Below are positions 20,522 to 31,062 of a DNA stretch of 37,876 nucleotides, in pieces. The translations under genes were made by a program, and so were the position numbers. The number at the start of each line of letters is the position of its first letter. Within the stretch, counting starts at the first letter, position 1. The notes beneath the pieces are model-generated. The model was not told where the DNA came from. It searched no databases and worked only from the letters and a program-made list of their open reading frames with translations. This DNA is from Betaproteobacteria bacterium (GTDB lineage: Bacteria; Pseudomonadota; Gammaproteobacteria; Burkholderiales; Burkholderiaceae_C): NCBI GenBank assembly GCA_009927495.1, contig RFMX01000185.1, positions 1 through 37,876 on the forward strand, written 5' to 3'.

Positions 20522-21238
20522 TTACCTTGGCTGAGTAATTGCTTCTAGTTGCACTTGACCAGTAAGTCTGTAGCCTGTTCCACGCACAGTTTCAACCATC
20601 ATTCCTGCTACGCCTAATGCTTCTCTCAAGCGTTTGACATGAACATCAACAGTTCGTTCTTCGATGAAGACGTGGTCCCCCCAGACTTTGTCCAATAATT
20701 GTGATCGGGTATGAACACGTTCCGAATGGTGCATTAGGAAGTTAAGCAGCTTGAATTCGGTAGGGCCAATCTTGATGGGAGCGTCCAAGACGGTGACACG
20801 ATGTGTTGCGCCATCAAGGTGCAAACAACCGATGGTGACGCTATCGGTGGCTTGCTCAGGCGTTCGTCTTCTTAAAACAGCCCTGATTCTTGCAAGCAAT
20901 TCTTGGGTGGAAAAAGGCTTGGTGATGTAGTCATCAGCACCTGCATCCAGGCCAGTTACTTTGTCATTCTCAGCACTCTTCGCAGTGAGCATCAAAATAG
21001 GAACAGACTTTGTTCGAGCGTCATTGCGCCACTTGCGCGCCCAAATCACACCACTTTGGTCTGGCAACATCCAATCTAACAAAATGACATCTGGTAAAAC
21101 CGCATCGATTTCTCTTTGCGCACTCTCACCATCTTCTGCCCAAATGGGCGTCATGCCATTGTGTCGCAAGTTGACCGAGATCAATTCAGCAATAGATGAC
21201 TCATCTTCAACAATCAAAACTTTAGGTAAATGGCGCAT
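20522..21238 (-). CDS. phoB: Phosphate regulon response regulator PhoB
   Basis: KVLIVEDESSIAELI...DVILLDWMLPDQSG...LTAKSAENDKVTGLDAGADDYITKPFS; OmpR-type winged helix C-terminus. Confidence 0.96.
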   Translation of the reverse strand: MRHLPKVLIVEDESSIAELISVNLRHNGMTPIWAEDGESAQREIDAVLPDVILLDWMLPDQSGVIWARKWRNDARTKSVPILMLTAKSAENDKVTGLDAGADDYITKPFSTQELLARIRAVLRRRTPEQATDSVTIGCLHLDGATHRVTVLDAPIKIGPTEFKLLNFLMHHSERVHTRSQLLDKVWGDHVFIEERTVDVHVKRLREALGVAGMMVETVRGTGYRLTGQVQLEAITQPR

Positions 21239-21246
21239 AGTTACAG

Positions 21247-21948
21247 TTATTTGATGGTGGATTCAATGTGCTCCATAGATGCATGTCGAACATCCTCACC
21301 TTTAACGATGTAAATGATCAATTCCGCAATATTTTTGGCATGGTCACCGATTCGCTCCAGGGCTTTAGCAACAAACAGCAAATCAAGGCTTGAACTGATG
21401 GTTCTGGGATCTTCCATCATGTAAGTGATAAGTTTGCGCACAAAGCCATCAAACTCTTTGTCAATCAGGTCGTCCTCTTTCAATATTGTCACTGCAGTTG
21501 CAGTATCGAGTCGGGCAAACGCATCTAAAGATTTTCTCAACAAATCGCTGGCCATTTCGGTTGCCAGTCTCAATTCAGATGAGGGCAAAGCGCGAAAGCC
21601 GCCTTGCGTCATCATCGACTTGACCATACGGGCAATTTTGGCGGCTTCGTCCCCAGCTCGCTCTAAGTTGGCTGTTGCCTTAGAGATTGCCATTAGAAGG
21701 CGTAAATCATTGGCAGTTGGCTGGCGTTTGGCAATGATCATGGAGAGTTCACGGTCAATTTCAACTTCCATGGTGTTGACCTTGTTCTCGTTTTCGATCA
21801 CCCCATCTGCAACATTTTCAACAAAGAGGGAAAGTGCATAAACCGCTTGCTGAATTTGGGACTCTACAAGGCCACCCATTTCCATCAAGCGAGAAGAAAC
21901 ACTGTTGAGTTCGTTGTCGAATTGTGAGGATAAATGTTTATCAGGCAT
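21247..21948 (-). CDS. phoU: Phosphate transport regulator PhoU
   Basis: MPDKHLSSQFDNELNSVSSRLMEMGGLVE...ERAGDEAAKIARM...ERIGDHAKNIAELIIY. Confidence 0.95.
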   Translation of the reverse strand: MPDKHLSSQFDNELNSVSSRLMEMGGLVESQIQQAVYALSLFVENVADGVIENENKVNTMEVEIDRELSMIIAKRQPTANDLRLLMAISKATANLERAGDEAAKIARMVKSMMTQGGFRALPSSELRLATEMASDLLRKSLDAFARLDTATAVTILKEDDLIDKEFDGFVRKLITYMMEDPRTISSSLDLLFVAKALERIGDHAKNIAELIIYIVKGEDVRHASMEHIESTIK

Positions 21949-21965
21949 ATTTACTTTCAATGAAT

Positions 21966-22751
21966 TCAACCAAAACGACCGGTGATGTAATCTTCAGTTT
22001 CTTTGCGCTTGGGCTTGAAGAAGACTTGTTCGGTCTCGCCAAATTCGACCAAATCGCCCAGATACATATAAGCTGTGTAGTCTGAAACACGAGCAGCTTG
22101 TTGCATATTGTGAGTCACGATCACAACGGTGTATTCGGATTTGAGGGTGGCCACAAGCTCCTCAACCTTGCCTGTTGAAATAGGGTCGAGTGCAGATGTA
22201 GGCTCGTCGAGTAACAAAATTGCAGGTTTGACAGCAATGCCTCTTGCGATACACAGTCTTTGCTGTTGTCCACCTGAAAGAGATAAACCGCTTTGACCCA
22301 ATTTATCCTTGACCTCAGTCCAAATAGCTGCCTTGTGCAAAGCCCATTCAACCCGATCATCCATTTCGGAACGGGATAAATCTTCATAAAGGCGAACACC
22401 AAAGGCGATGTTGTCATAAATGGACATAGGGAATGGTGTCGGTTTTTGAAAAACCATACCAATGCGGGCGCGTAGTAAATTTAAATCTTGCTTAGAGTCA
22501 AGAATATTATTACCTTTGAACATGATTTGACCTTCGGCGCGCTGTCCTGGGTAAAGGTCATACATACGATTCAAAGCACGCAGCAATGTGGACTTGCCAC
22601 ACCCTGAAGGGCCAATGAAAGCTGTGACAGAGTTCTCTTTGATATCTAAATTGATATTTTTAAGGCTGTGAAATGAACCGTAATAAAAATTCAAATTTCG
22701 AATTTCTAACACATTTTGCGATAAAACTTCTGGAGCGGCAGTTGTTTGCAT
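21966..22751 (-). CDS. pstB: Phosphate ABC transporter ATP-binding protein
   Basis: [20 protein letters not shown]...[35 protein letters not shown]. Confidence 0.97.
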   Translation of the reverse strand: MQTTAAPEVLSQNVLEIRNLNFYYGSFHSLKNINLDIKENSVTAFIGPSGCGKSTLLRALNRMYDLYPGQRAEGQIMFKGNNILDSKQDLNLLRARIGMVFQKPTPFPMSIYDNIAFGVRLYEDLSRSEMDDRVEWALHKAAIWTEVKDKLGQSGLSLSGGQQQRLCIARGIAVKPAILLLDEPTSALDPISTGKVEELVATLKSEYTVVIVTHNMQQAARVSDYTAYMYLGDLVEFGETEQVFFKPKRKETEDYITGRFG

Positions 22752-22789
22752 GATTGATTTTTTAAATAAATTTGAAAGAGGACATGAAA

Positions 22790-23719
22790 TTAGACTGAAA
22801 CTTTTTCTCGGAAAAAAGTTCTGGCAAAAATGTTCAGACCCAGTACAGACAAGGTGATCAACAAAGCACCACCCCAGGCCAAGTCCACCCAGTTTTGGTA
22901 AGGGCTCATGGCAAATTGGAAAATCACGACGGGTAAGTTGGCCATGGGCGCGTTCATATCGGAAGAGAAAAACGGGTTATTCAATGCCGTGAACAACAAT
23001 GGCGCAGTTTCACCGCTGACTCGAGCCAAGGCCAGAAGCACACCCGTCATGACACCGCTTCTGGCCGCTTTCAAAACAATGGACAGTGAAACTTTCCACT
23101 TTGGCGCACCCAGCGCAAATGCAGCCTCGCGCAAGCTGACCGGCACCAAGCTCAACATGTTTTCTGTGGTTCGAACCACAACGGGTATGGCAATCAGCGT
23201 CAAGGCCAAGGTTCCAGCCCAGCCGGAAAAATGTTTTGCATTCACAACCACCAATGCATAAACAAATAAGCCAATGACAATCGATGGGGCCGAGAGCATG
23301 ATGTCATTGAGGAATCGTGTGATTTCAGAAAACTTGCTTTTTTGTCCATACTCTGACAAGTAGATGCCCGCCATTACGCCAATGGGCGTGCTGATCAGGG
23401 TGCAAGAGACCACGATCATCAAGCTACCGATGATGGCGTTGCCAAGGCCTCCATTTTCGGAGTCAGGACCTGGGGTTTTATTTAAGAACAAATCCAAACT
23501 GAAGGCAGAGAACCCCTTGAAGAAGAGAATTGCCAAAATCCAAAGCAAAAACACAAGGCCAATGGTCATCGCACTCATAGACAGGAACAAACCAATCAAG
23601 TTTGTTCGTTTGCGACTGGCGTACAAAGACATATTGATGGTTTCTTGTGTTTGCATCTTGATTGAATTGAGTTGTGATGGGTAGTCAGTAGCAGAGGTCA
23701 TGGCGTTGGGGTTGCTCAT
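22790..23719 (-). CDS. pstA: Phosphate ABC transporter permease PstA
   Basis: Permease with [50 protein letters not shown]. Confidence 0.95.
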   Translation of the reverse strand: MSNPNAMTSATDYPSQLNSIKMQTQETINMSLYASRKRTNLIGLFLSMSAMTIGLVFLLWILAILFFKGFSAFSLDLFLNKTPGPDSENGGLGNAIIGSLMIVVSCTLISTPIGVMAGIYLSEYGQKSKFSEITRFLNDIMLSAPSIVIGLFVYALVVVNAKHFSGWAGTLALTLIAIPVVVRTTENMLSLVPVSLREAAFALGAPKWKVSLSIVLKAARSGVMTGVLLALARVSGETAPLLFTALNNPFFSSDMNAPMANLPVVIFQFAMSPYQNWVDLAWGGALLITLSVLGLNIFARTFFREKVSV

Positions 23720-24696
23720 GTTTTAAAACCTTTTTTGTTTTCAGCTCGAATAAGCATCCATTTAGCCAGAGACAAGACAACAAAGGTAATCAAAAATAAA
23801 GCCAAACCAAGAGCAAACAGCGAGGAATAGTGCAGACCTGGCTCAGCTTCGCCAAACTCATTGGCCAAAGTTGATGCAATGGAGTTTCCTGGTGAGAAAA
23901 GTGAGCTAGAAATTTTGTGCGCATTACCAATGACAAAAGTGACTGCCATGGTTTCGCCTAGAGCGCGGCCTAGACCAAGCATCACACCACCCACAACACC
24001 ACCTTTGGTATAAGGCAGAACAATATGGGTAACCACTTCCCATGTGGTGCAACCTAGACCGTATGCTGACTCTTTCAAAATCGGGGGGACGATTTCAAAC
24101 ACGTCCCGCATGACAGAGGCGATAAAGGGAAGAATCATCATCGCCAAAATCAATCCTGCCGCCAAAATACCAATGCCGTTGAATGCACCTGTGAACAGTT
24201 CTCCAATAATGGGCAGTTGTCCCAAGGTAGAGGCAATGGCGGGCTGAACATAGTCGGCAAAAATTGGCGCAAAAATGAACAATCCAAACATGCCATAAAT
24301 GATGGATGGCACAGCGGCCAATAATTCAATGGCGGTTCCCAGCGGTCTGCGCAAACGCATGGGACAGGTTTCGGTCAAGAAAACAGCAATGCCAAAACTC
24401 AAAGGAACCGCAATCAAGATGGCAATGGTGGCAGTCACCACGGTGCCGAATATAGCGATTAACCCACCAAATTGGGAGTTGATGATGTCCCACTCAATAG
24501 TGTAGAAAAAAGGAATGCCAAATTCTTTAAGTGCAGGCCAAGCACTGATAAACAATGAAACAATAATTCCTAGCAGAGCAACCAACGTTGTTGCCGCAAA
24601 AATCATGGTTAGCTTTTCAAAACCAAAATCCTGCAAATATTGCGCTCTGATTTTCTGGGCATATGCAGTGGAGACGCTTGCTGGGCTGGTATTCAT
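23716..24696 (-). CDS. pstC: Phosphate ABC transporter permease PstC
   Basis: [54 protein letters not shown]; start MNTSPAS chosen. Confidence 0.95.
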   Translation of the reverse strand: MNTSPASVSTAYAQKIRAQYLQDFGFEKLTMIFAATTLVALLGIIVSLFISAWPALKEFGIPFFYTIEWDIINSQFGGLIAIFGTVVTATIAILIAVPLSFGIAVFLTETCPMRLRRPLGTAIELLAAVPSIIYGMFGLFIFAPIFADYVQPAIASTLGQLPIIGELFTGAFNGIGILAAGLILAMMILPFIASVMRDVFEIVPPILKESAYGLGCTTWEVVTHIVLPYTKGGVVGGVMLGLGRALGETMAVTFVIGNAHKISSSLFSPGNSIASTLANEFGEAEPGLHYSSLFALGLALFLITFVVLSLAKWMLIRAENKKGFKT

Positions 24697-24710
24697 TAAA
24701 TAAACACTCC

Positions 24711-24747
24711 AAAAATAAAAACCCAAGGCGACACATGTCGCCTTGGG
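24711..24747 (-). terminator. Strong intrinsic terminator/attenuator between pstS and pstC
   Basis: Minus strand CCCAAGGCGAC-ATGT-GTCGCCTTGGG (11-bp perfect stem) followed by TTTTTATTTTT. Confidence 0.88.
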
Positions 24748-24760
24748 GAAACTGTCGTCA

Positions 24761-25783
24761 TTACTTCAAGTTAATGCTTGTCCAAACGCTCTTACGAATG
24801 TAGTCGGTGGTGGCATCAGGCATGGGAACGTACTCTAATTCCAGCGCCATCTTTTTTCCGTCCTTGAATGCGTAGTCAAAGAATTTCAAAACTTCAGCAG
24901 AGGCTGCTTTGTTGGTAGGTTCTTTGTACATCAGGATGAAAGTTGCGGTTGTGATGGGCCATGACTTTGCACCAGAAGCGTCTGTCAAAGATGCGGCCAT
25001 ACCAGGCTGTTTAGACCAGTCGATACCAGCAGCAGCAGCAGAGAAGGTTGTGTCATCGGGTTCGACAATTTGACCGTCTTTGTTGCGCAGATTGGCATGA
25101 GAAATTTTGTTTTTCTTAGCATAGGCGTACTCAACATAGCCGATAGCGTTTTTGATGCGGCCCACATTGGCTGCAACACCCTCGTTACCTTTACCGCCTA
25201 CAGAACTGGCAGCTGGCCATTTGACTGCAGCACCAGCACCAACTTTTTCTTTCCAAGCAGGACTGACCTTTGTCAAGTACTCAGTGAAAGTAAAGGTAGT
25301 ACCGGAGCCATCGGCGCGGTGAACCACGGTGATTTCAGCGCTGGGCAATTTCACGGTGGGATTGAGATCTTTGATTTCTTTGTCTTGCCAGTTGGTAATG
25401 GAGCCTAAGAAGATTTTGGCTAAAACGTCACCGGTCAATTTGACCTCACCAGGCTTGACGCCATCAAGGTTAACAATGGGAACAACACCACCAATAACGG
25501 CTGGAAATTGAACCATGCCTTCTTTTTCAAGCTCTTCGCCTTTGAGGGGCGCGTCAGTTGCACCGAAGTCAACTGTTTTGGCTTTGATTTGTTTGATGCC
25601 GCCTGAAGAACCAATGGATTGGTAATTCAACTTAACGCCAGTTTTCTCGTTGTAGGCTTCAGACCATTTGCTGTAGACGGGGAAAGGAAAAGTAGCGCCA
25701 GCGCCTGTAATATCTGCTGCCAACGACAAAAAGGACACTGCTGAAAAACCCGCGGCAATGAGCCATGACTTCATTTGAAACAT
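24761..25783 (-). CDS. pstS: Phosphate ABC transporter substrate-binding protein PstS
   Basis: [42 protein letters not shown]...[18 protein letters not shown]; start at [12 protein letters not shown]. Confidence 0.96.
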   Translation of the reverse strand: MFQMKSWLIAAGFSAVSFLSLAADITGAGATFPFPVYSKWSEAYNEKTGVKLNYQSIGSSGGIKQIKAKTVDFGATDAPLKGEELEKEGMVQFPAVIGGVVPIVNLDGVKPGEVKLTGDVLAKIFLGSITNWQDKEIKDLNPTVKLPSAEITVVHRADGSGTTFTFTEYLTKVSPAWKEKVGAGAAVKWPAASSVGGKGNEGVAANVGRIKNAIGYVEYAYAKKNKISHANLRNKDGQIVEPDDTTFSAAAAGIDWSKQPGMAASLTDASGAKSWPITTATFILMYKEPTNKAASAEVLKFFDYAFKDGKKMALELEYVPMPDATTDYIRKSVWTSINLK

Positions 25784-25851
25784 TTTTTCTCCTTGAAAAA
25801 CTTTGAACGACTGAAAATTACAACTGCTTCTCAAGACTCTAAAAAAAGAAT

Positions 25852-25869
25852 ATGACAGTATCGTGTCTT
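25852..25869 (-). promoter_or_regulatory. Putative Pho box for pstS
   Basis: Minus strand AAGACAC-GATA-CTGTCAT: half-sites with 11-bp period, 10 nt before a TAGAGT -10-like hexamer, upstream of pstS. Confidence 0.55.
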
Positions 25870-25996
25870 TAACTTCGGGAATACATTAGTTCACCGAATT
25901 AATCTGACTTTATTAACCTTAAAATTTACATTGACTCATCTTTCATTCGATTCGTTCAGTTTTCAATCTCAATATATTGAATCTACTTACTTTTTA

Positions 25997-26025
25997 CTGT
26001 CACTTATTGGTCATATTTTCGACAC
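25997..26025 (+). promoter_or_regulatory. Putative Pho box for ppx
   Basis: CTGTCAC-TTAT-TGGTCAT-ATTT-TCGACAC, 11-bp period half-sites; CATAAT -10-like hexamer at 26025-26030. Confidence 0.55.
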
Positions 26026-26107
26026 ATAATTGAACATTTACTAAAAATATGATAGTAATAATTCATTCATTTCCAATCACTATCTGCACGAATGCAGTCT
26101 TGAAACC

Positions 26108-27610
26108 ATGAAAAATGGCTCCCTGCTCGCAGCTGTCGATCTTGGGTCGAACAGCTTTCGCCTCGAAATTTGCCGTTATAGCCATGGCCTCATTCAAAGA
26201 TCTGAGTACATCAAGGAAGCCGTACGACAAGGCAGCGGTTTGGACGAGGATCGCAATCTGAGCAAAGAAGCCATGGAGCGCGGCTGGGAGTGCTTGGCAA
26301 GATTTGCTGAACGGTTGGCAGGATTCAAGGCCAATGAAGTTCGGGCAGTGGCAACCCAAACGCTGCGCGAAGCTAAAAACAGACATGTTTTTTTGGATAA
26401 AGCCCATCAGCTATTAGGTTTTCCCATTGAGGTGGTGTCAGGACGAGAAGAAGCTCGGCTCATTTACCAAGGTGTTTCGCATTTTTTACCCCAGACCGAT
26501 GAGCGTCGCTTGGTGATCGATATTGGCGGCAGGTCTACCGAGTTCATTTTGGGGGTAAAACAGGAAACCTCCAAACTGGAAAGCTACAGACTGGGGAGTG
26601 TTTCAAGCAGTCTCAAATACTTCGCCAATGGCGAGCTCACCCAAGCCGCCTTTTACAAAGCGGAAGTAGCGGCCAAGGCTGTTCTAGAAGAAGCGGTCGA
26701 TTTTTTTCCTAGAAAAGCTTGGGATACCGCCTTTGGTTCGTCGGGAACCGTCAGTGCGGTGGCCGAGGTTCTGGGCAGCGCAGGCTGGTCGGACCAAACC
26801 ATCACTTTGGAGTCTTTGGAGTGGCTCAAACGCCACCTGATCAGAGTTGGTCACGTCGACAGTTTGCGCATGGAAGGTCTCAAAGAAGATCGCCGCGCAG
26901 TGATTGGTGGTGGTTTGGCGGTTTTACACGCGGTGCTTGAGTTGTTCAAAATTGAAGCTCTTCAGGTGACCCCAGGTGCTTTGCGGCATGGGTTGTTGTA
27001 CGACCTGATTGAGCGCGAAGACCAAAGCAAAGATACCCGATCAGTCACGGTGGCTGGATTGCAAAAAGCATTCCAAGTCGATACCGAGCAGGCCAAGCGG
27101 GTGAGCAAAGTAGCCTGCCATTTTCTACACCAATTAGAAACAGGCAAAGAAGCGGAACAAGACTGGCCTCGACTTAACAAAAAATTGGATTGGGCGGCTC
27201 AGTTACATGAGATTGGTGCACAAATATCCCACACCGATTCGCACAAGCACAGTGCCTATATTTTGGACAATACCGATGCGCCTGGCTTTGCTCTGAGCGA
27301 ATTACACCGCCTGAGTCTGCTGGTGTTGGGACACAAAGGAAAGCTTAGAAAACTGGATGTTGACTTCACGAACGTGGGCTTTGCTTGCCAGCTCATGTGC
27401 CTGCGATTGGCTGTCATCTTGTGCCACGCCAGACGCGACCCTGACTATAAAAAAATACAGCTGCGTTTATCTGAAAAACAAACCAACCGATTTGAGCTTC
27501 TGATAGAACCGCTGTGGCCACAGCGGTTCCCCCAATCCCAACATCTTTTGCTGCAAGAAGTCCTTGCATGGCAAAAGACGAGCTGGGAACTTCAGATCAA
27601 ACAGGCTTAA
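26108..27610 (+). CDS. ppx: Exopolyphosphatase / Ppx-GppA family
   Basis: AAVDLGSNSFRLEICRYSHGLIQRSEYIKEAVRQGSGLDEDRNLS...VIDIGGRSTEFILG. Confidence 0.92.
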   Translation: MKNGSLLAAVDLGSNSFRLEICRYSHGLIQRSEYIKEAVRQGSGLDEDRNLSKEAMERGWECLARFAERLAGFKANEVRAVATQTLREAKNRHVFLDKAHQLLGFPIEVVSGREEARLIYQGVSHFLPQTDERRLVIDIGGRSTEFILGVKQETSKLESYRLGSVSSSLKYFANGELTQAAFYKAEVAAKAVLEEAVDFFPRKAWDTAFGSSGTVSAVAEVLGSAGWSDQTITLESLEWLKRHLIRVGHVDSLRMEGLKEDRRAVIGGGLAVLHAVLELFKIEALQVTPGALRHGLLYDLIEREDQSKDTRSVTVAGLQKAFQVDTEQAKRVSKVACHFLHQLETGKEAEQDWPRLNKKLDWAAQLHEIGAQISHTDSHKHSAYILDNTDAPGFALSELHRLSLLVLGHKGKLRKLDVDFTNVGFACQLMCLRLAVILCHARRDPDYKKIQLRLSEKQTNRFELLIEPLWPQRFPQSQHLLLQEVLAWQKTSWELQIKQA

Positions 27611-28731
27611 CGAACAATTTTGATCTCTTCGCGTTTACCGGCTTTGTAAGTAAACAAAGTCAAAGCGCCATTTTTGATGTCGCCTTTTTCATCAAATGCG
27701 ATGTTGCCAGTCACACCCTTGTAGCCAGAAGTTTTGGCCAACACAGGCAAGTATTTGGCTGGGTCGGACGAATTGGCTTTGACCATGGCATCGACCATCA
27801 AATTGACAGCGTCATACACATAGGGTGCATAGATTTGTACATCTACGTCGAAACGCTTTTTGAACTTGGCTTTGAAAGCCTCATTTGATTTGCCTTCAAT
27901 ACCACCGGCTTCAGCACAAAACACTTGGTTATCGCCAATGGCGTCGCCTGCAAGTTTGATGATTTCGTTGGTACAAATGCCATCACCGCCGACAAATTTA
28001 GCGCTCAAGCCCAGCGATTTCATCTGCTTGATCATGGGTCCAGCAACCGCGTCCATGCCGCCAAAGAACACAACATCAGGTTTTTTGCCTTTGAGCGTGG
28101 TCAAGATGGCGGTGAAATCGGTGGCTTTGTCGGTGGTGAATTCACGGCCGACGATGGTTGCACCAGCAGCTTTGGCCGCTTTTTCAAACTCATCAGCCAC
28201 ACCTTGACCATAGGCAGTACGGTCATCAATAACTGCAATGTTCTTGCCTTTGAGGTCGTTCACAGCGTAGCGGCCCAGGGTGCCACCCAGATGCACGTCA
28301 TCAGCCACCACGCGGAAGGTGGTTTTGTAGCCTTGGCGTGTGAATTTGGGGTTGGTGGAGGAAGGAGAAATTTGGGGAATGCCTGCATCGCTATAGATTT
28401 TGGAAGCAGGGATAGAGGTGCCTGAATTCAAGTGACCCACGACGCCGTTGACTTTGGAGTCCACCAATTTTTGTGCAGCAGCGGTGCCCTGCTTTGGATC
28501 AGCAGCATCGTCTTCAGCCAGCAACTCAAACTTGACTTTTTTGCCACCAATGGAAACGCCTTTGGCATTGAGTTCTTCGATGGCCAAGCGTGCGCCGTAT
28601 TCGTTGTCTTTGCCCAAGTGGGCGATGGCGCCACTGAGGGGGGCGACGTGACCGATTTTGACGACTTCTTGAGCCATGCTCATCGTCGTTGCGACACCCA
28701 TGGCCAAGGCTACTGTTAACTTAAGCTTCAT
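27607..28731 (-). CDS. Branched-chain amino acid ABC transporter substrate-binding protein (LivJ/LivK type)
   Basis: Signal peptide then VVKIGHVAPLSGAIAHLGKDNEYGARLAIEELNAKG; Peripla_BP_6 style. Confidence 0.92.
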   Translation of the reverse strand: MKLKLTVALAMGVATTMSMAQEVVKIGHVAPLSGAIAHLGKDNEYGARLAIEELNAKGVSIGGKKVKFELLAEDDAADPKQGTAAAQKLVDSKVNGVVGHLNSGTSIPASKIYSDAGIPQISPSSTNPKFTRQGYKTTFRVVADDVHLGGTLGRYAVNDLKGKNIAVIDDRTAYGQGVADEFEKAAKAAGATIVGREFTTDKATDFTAILTTLKGKKPDVVFFGGMDAVAGPMIKQMKSLGLSAKFVGGDGICTNEIIKLAGDAIGDNQVFCAEAGGIEGKSNEAFKAKFKKRFDVDVQIYAPYVYDAVNLMVDAMVKANSSDPAKYLPVLAKTSGYKGVTGNIAFDEKGDIKNGALTLFTYKAGKREEIKIVR

Positions 28732-28806
28732 ATGAAATCTCCAAAAAATTAGAAACCATAAGATAACCTAAAAGTATGGAATAAATTTTTTTATTTGCCA
28801 AAAAAT

Positions 28807-29079
28807 TCAGGGGGCTTTGGAGTTATCGCCCAAATGCTCTCGGATCACATCGTCCACTGACTGGCGCAAAAGCTCTGGCAAAAGCTCGGCGAGTTGACTT
28901 TCAACCCGCTCAATCACCTTTTGCGCCAAAAGCTCTTGGTCGGGCAAGCCAGACAGCGCGGAGTCGACCGTTTCTTGGGTAGACGTCCAAGGTAAAACCG
29001 CCGGGCGAAGGCTGCCGTTGATCTGCACCACCTCTGTCAGCATGGGCACGGGAGACTTAGGGATATCAGGTCGACTCAT
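28807..29079 (-). CDS. Hypothetical small acidic protein, overlaps holC start
   Basis: MSRPDIPKSPVPMLTEVVQING...; overlaps holC stop, consistent with translational coupling. Confidence 0.65.
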   Translation of the reverse strand: MSRPDIPKSPVPMLTEVVQINGSLRPAVLPWTSTQETVDSALSGLPDQELLAQKVIERVESQLAELLPELLRQSVDDVIREHLGDNSKAP

Positions 29080-29528
29080 GGGTTGGCTGTTTTTGCGCTG
29101 AGGTCGTGCTTGACCAAGGTATAGCCGCGCTGGGCGTACTGCTTCCAACGCTCGCGGGCCTGGGTTTTATCTTCTTCTGTCAAACCAACCACTTCGATCA
29201 CACGCTCAAAAGTCTCATAGCCTTGGGGCATGGTGTTCCCAAGATTTAGCAATACCTCATGGTGAGGCATCACAGCATCAAAGCTTGGCTTGTCTTGGTT
29301 CTTGAGGATGACCGAGCTGAGATCGGTTTTAGGACTGGCGTCCGAGGACCAACAATGCGCCACAAAAGACGTTGCAGTGAAAGTCCAAAGAGCCTCGTCC
29401 AAGGTTTGCAAAGCTTGTTGAGGTCCAGCTACCACCACCCGCGCTTTGGCTTGCGAGGCTTTTCGCAACAAACGGCAGACGTAGTTCATTTTATCTGGCA
29501 CGTTGAAATGAAAAGCAACTTCAGTCAT
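29076..29528 (-). CDS. holC: DNA polymerase III subunit chi
   Basis: MTEVAFHFNVPDKMNYVCRLLRKASQAKARVVVAGP...; next to pepA. Confidence 0.9.
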   Translation of the reverse strand: MTEVAFHFNVPDKMNYVCRLLRKASQAKARVVVAGPQQALQTLDEALWTFTATSFVAHCWSSDASPKTDLSSVILKNQDKPSFDAVMPHHEVLLNLGNTMPQGYETFERVIEVVGLTEEDKTQARERWKQYAQRGYTLVKHDLSAKTANP

Positions 29529-29546
29529 GGGTCGGTGAAATCGAGC

Positions 29547-31040
29547 TCAAGCTTTGGCAGAACGACGTTTGGCAGGTGGCGAGCGTGTGGCCGGTGTGCG
29601 AGCATTTGCCTGCCCCACCAAATAAGACAACAGGGCTGGCACTGGCCTGCCAGTGGCGCCTTTGGCAGCCCCACTTTTCCAAGCAGTGCCGGCAATGTCC
29701 AAATGCGCCCAAGGGAAGTCTTTTGCAAAGCGCTGTAAAAACTTGGCTGCAGTGACAGAACCCGCAGCGCGGTCGGCCACATTGGCCACATCGGCAAAGT
29801 TGGATTTCAAGCCTTCAGCATATTCTTCATCCAAAGGCATGCGCCAGCACAGGTCGAGGGTGCGCTCACCTGCATCAAGCAATGCGGTGGCTAATTTTTC
29901 GTCAGTCGCGTAAAGGCCGCTGCGCAAATGGCCCAAAGCGATCACGCAAGCACCCGTGAGGGTAGCGATATCGATCACGGCGCTGGGCTTGAAACGCTTG
30001 GCGTAGGTCAAGGCGTCGCACAAGACCAAACGCCCTTCTGCGTCAGTGTTCAATATTTCGATGGTTTGTCCGCTCATGCTGGTGACCACATCGCCGGGCT
30101 TCAAGGCTTTGCCGCCAGGCATGTTTTCACATGCCACGATCAAGCCCACCACATTGATGGCGGGTTGGAGTTGGGCCAAAGCTTCAAAGGTGCCCAGCAC
30201 ACTGGCCGCACCACACATATCGAACTTCATCTCGTCCATGCCAGGGCCGGGTTTGAGAGAGATGCCACCGGTATCAAAGGTGATGCCCTTGCCCACCAAC
30301 ACGGTTGGCGCTTGGGCGTCTGCCGCACCTTTGTATTTCAAAACGATAAAGCGCAGAGGCTGGGCCGAGGCTTGCGCTACCGCCGCAAAAGAACCCATGC
30401 CAAGCTTGGTGACTTCTTTGAGGCCCATGACTTCGCAGGAGATACGTGAATGTTTGGCGAGGCTCTTGGCCACTTGCGCCAAATGATCGGGAGTCGCGTG
30501 GTTCGCAGGACGGTTACCCCATTCGCGGGCCAGCGCAACACCTGAAATTTGCGCTTTGGCCAAATCGAACTGTGATTGGGCTGCGCCAGCCTGTGGCACA
30601 CCCAAGGTGATTTTTTTGAAACTCAAAGCTTTTGCACTGGGTTTGGTGGCTGTGTAGACATAGCTGGCGTCAGCTGCGGCTTGGGCGGCCACGACCAAAT
30701 GCTCGGCATGCGCGTCTTGTAAAACCACCGCAACCGTTTGCGACTTTGATTTTTTCAAAGCTGCGATACCTACAGCAACGCCCTGGCGCACATCCACAGC
30801 GCAGCCTTTGCCAACGCCAACCAGAACCAAGCGCAGGGCGGCCAAGCTCGGCGGCTTCCACCACACCATGCATTGCCCAACGGCAGAGGTGAAGTCGCCC
30901 GTTTTTTGGGCTTGGTCTAGCATGCTCGAGAGCAAACCGACCTCGCGCTGTTGGTCGTCGCTCACCAACACCACCAAGGCATCGGTCTTGAGGGTAGCGG
31001 CCTTGGCCCATGAAAGTGAGAGGAGTTCGAAGTTCATCAT
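29547..31040 (-). CDS. pepA: Leucyl aminopeptidase (cytosol aminopeptidase, M17)
   Basis: VGKGITFDTGGISLKPGPGMDEMKFDMCGAASVLG...NTDAEGRLVLCDALTYA. Confidence 0.96.
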   Translation of the reverse strand: MMNFELLSLSWAKAATLKTDALVVLVSDDQQREVGLLSSMLDQAQKTGDFTSAVGQCMVWWKPPSLAALRLVLVGVGKGCAVDVRQGVAVGIAALKKSKSQTVAVVLQDAHAEHLVVAAQAAADASYVYTATKPSAKALSFKKITLGVPQAGAAQSQFDLAKAQISGVALAREWGNRPANHATPDHLAQVAKSLAKHSRISCEVMGLKEVTKLGMGSFAAVAQASAQPLRFIVLKYKGAADAQAPTVLVGKGITFDTGGISLKPGPGMDEMKFDMCGAASVLGTFEALAQLQPAINVVGLIVACENMPGGKALKPGDVVTSMSGQTIEILNTDAEGRLVLCDALTYAKRFKPSAVIDIATLTGACVIALGHLRSGLYATDEKLATALLDAGERTLDLCWRMPLDEEYAEGLKSNFADVANVADRAAGSVTAAKFLQRFAKDFPWAHLDIAGTAWKSGAAKGATGRPVPALLSYLVGQANARTPATRSPPAKRRSAKA

Positions 31041-31062
31041 TCAGCCCTTACATTTAAGGCTT

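Noticed and set aside
27925-28425. 166-aa plus-strand ORF within the LivK-like gene
   Set aside because: Antisense shadow of a clear binding-protein CDS.
29928-30486. Plus-strand ORFs within pepA
   Set aside because: Antisense to the conserved M17 aminopeptidase; low-complexity, no motif.
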